This document shows, one piece after another, positions 6,920-7,135 of a DNA stretch of 7,135 nt (within the stretch, counting starts at the first letter, position 1; each line of letters begins with the position of its first letter). The notes under the pieces are model-generated. The model was given only the letters and a program-made list of their open reading frames with translations. It searched no databases and was not told the DNA's origin. Origin of the DNA: Kiritimatiellia bacterium (GTDB lineage: Bacteria; Verrucomicrobiota; Kiritimatiellia; JAAZAB01); assembly GCA_018400335.1 (NCBI GenBank), contig JAGYMT010000086.1, forward strand, positions 1 through 7,135, read 5' to 3'. The translations under genes were made by a program, and so were the position numbers.

Positions 6920-6926
6920 CATGAAC
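6901..6926. promoter_or_regulatory. Operator-like palindrome over the sulfatase B promoter
   Basis: GTTCACG (6901-6907) and CATGAAC (6920-6926) are inverted repeats matching at 6 of 7 positions. Between them lie two abutting perfect 8-bp palindromes, CGGTACCG (6906-6913) and GTTGCAAC (6913-6920), all centred near 6913. The block covers the -35 box and spacer, where a repressor would act. The cognate regulator is not in the window. Confidence 0.4.
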
Positions 6927-6991
6927 ATTGAGACTGCTCTGATAAAACGTTTCGACAGTTAGCTTTGGGGAAAATTGCTGTAGTTTATGTT

Positions 6992-7126
6992 ATGAAAAAA
7001 CTTACATGTATTATCCTAATCATATCGTCGAATCTTACCGCGATAGCAATGCCACCTCGCTTCATCAATACCGGGCTAATATCTCGAATTTTCCAAAGCA
7101 AACTATGTGAGGTAAATATTCAGTGA
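6992..7126 (+). pseudogene. Short signal-peptide ORF, possibly a truncated secreted protein
   Basis: This 44-codon plus-strand ORF diverges from sulfatase B. Its first 19 residues look like a classic signal peptide: KK, a hydrophobic core (LTCIILIISSNL) and an A-I-A cleavage motif before MPPRF. The last codons and the stop (TGA, 7124-7126) lie inside the 24-bp repeat, so the coding sequence may have been cut by insertion of the repeat-bearing element. I see no clear ribosome binding site. A small secreted peptide or a chance ORF are the alternatives. The mature part is not recognised. Confidence 0.3.
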
Positions 7127-7135
7127 ACCCCGTTG
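7112..7135 (+). repeat. 24-bp dispersed repeat, right copy
   Basis: Second copy of the repeat at 574-597, identical at 22 of 24 positions and in the same orientation. It is cut by the window edge and may continue. It supplies the stop codon of the short ORF at 6992. Confidence 0.6.

Noticed and set aside
5533..6924. A 463-codon plus-strand open frame opposite sulfatase B
   Set aside because: Antisense shadow of a gene with intact sulfatase motifs; no domain or ribosome binding site.
1..7135. CRISPR array, tRNA or rRNA
   Set aside because: No regularly spaced identical repeats and no recognisable tRNA or rRNA sequence on either strand.

Overview
The window is a minus-strand cluster of four glycan-processing genes from a GC-rich, sulfatase-rich bacterium. 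The gene content is two Cys-type sulfatases, a sialidase-like Asp-box protein and a large two-propeller fusion. Together with GC-rich hairpin repeats between genes, this is most like the PVC superphylum (Kiritimatiellota, Lentisphaerota, Verrucomicrobiota or Planctomycetota). That assignment comes from recollection of family distribution; no marker gene is present.

Layout in transcription order (right to left). Positions 6907-7135 are AT-richer, with a short plus-strand secretion-signal ORF that ends inside a 24-bp repeat. Sulfatase B occupies 6882-5470, behind a promoter-like block almost touching its ATG. A gap of 237 bp follows, holding a compact array of palindromes (5283-5386). The 850-residue fusion of a sialidase-like Asp-box propeller with a GH32/GH43-like propeller occupies 5232-2680. 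Sulfatase A (2541-1159) comes after a 138-bp gap. Next is a gene-free stretch of about 617 bp (542-1158), apparently a patchwork of repeat and mobile-element remnants. The last gene is a second sialidase-like gene (541 to beyond the left edge), with its own promoter and a good ribosome binding site.

The genes look like a small catabolic locus for a sulfated glycan: the sulfatases would remove sulfate esters and the propeller enzymes would act on the sugar chain. No convincing signal peptide, transporter, regulator or sulfatase-maturation enzyme is visible. The step may therefore be cytoplasmic and depend on genes outside the window. The main points worth following are the propeller-propeller fusion, a missing active-site lysine in sulfatase A, the possibly leaderless sulfatase B promoter with an operator-like palindrome, and the 24-bp repeat near both ends. 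Long plus-strand ORFs opposite the genes (up to 872 codons) are judged to be shadows.
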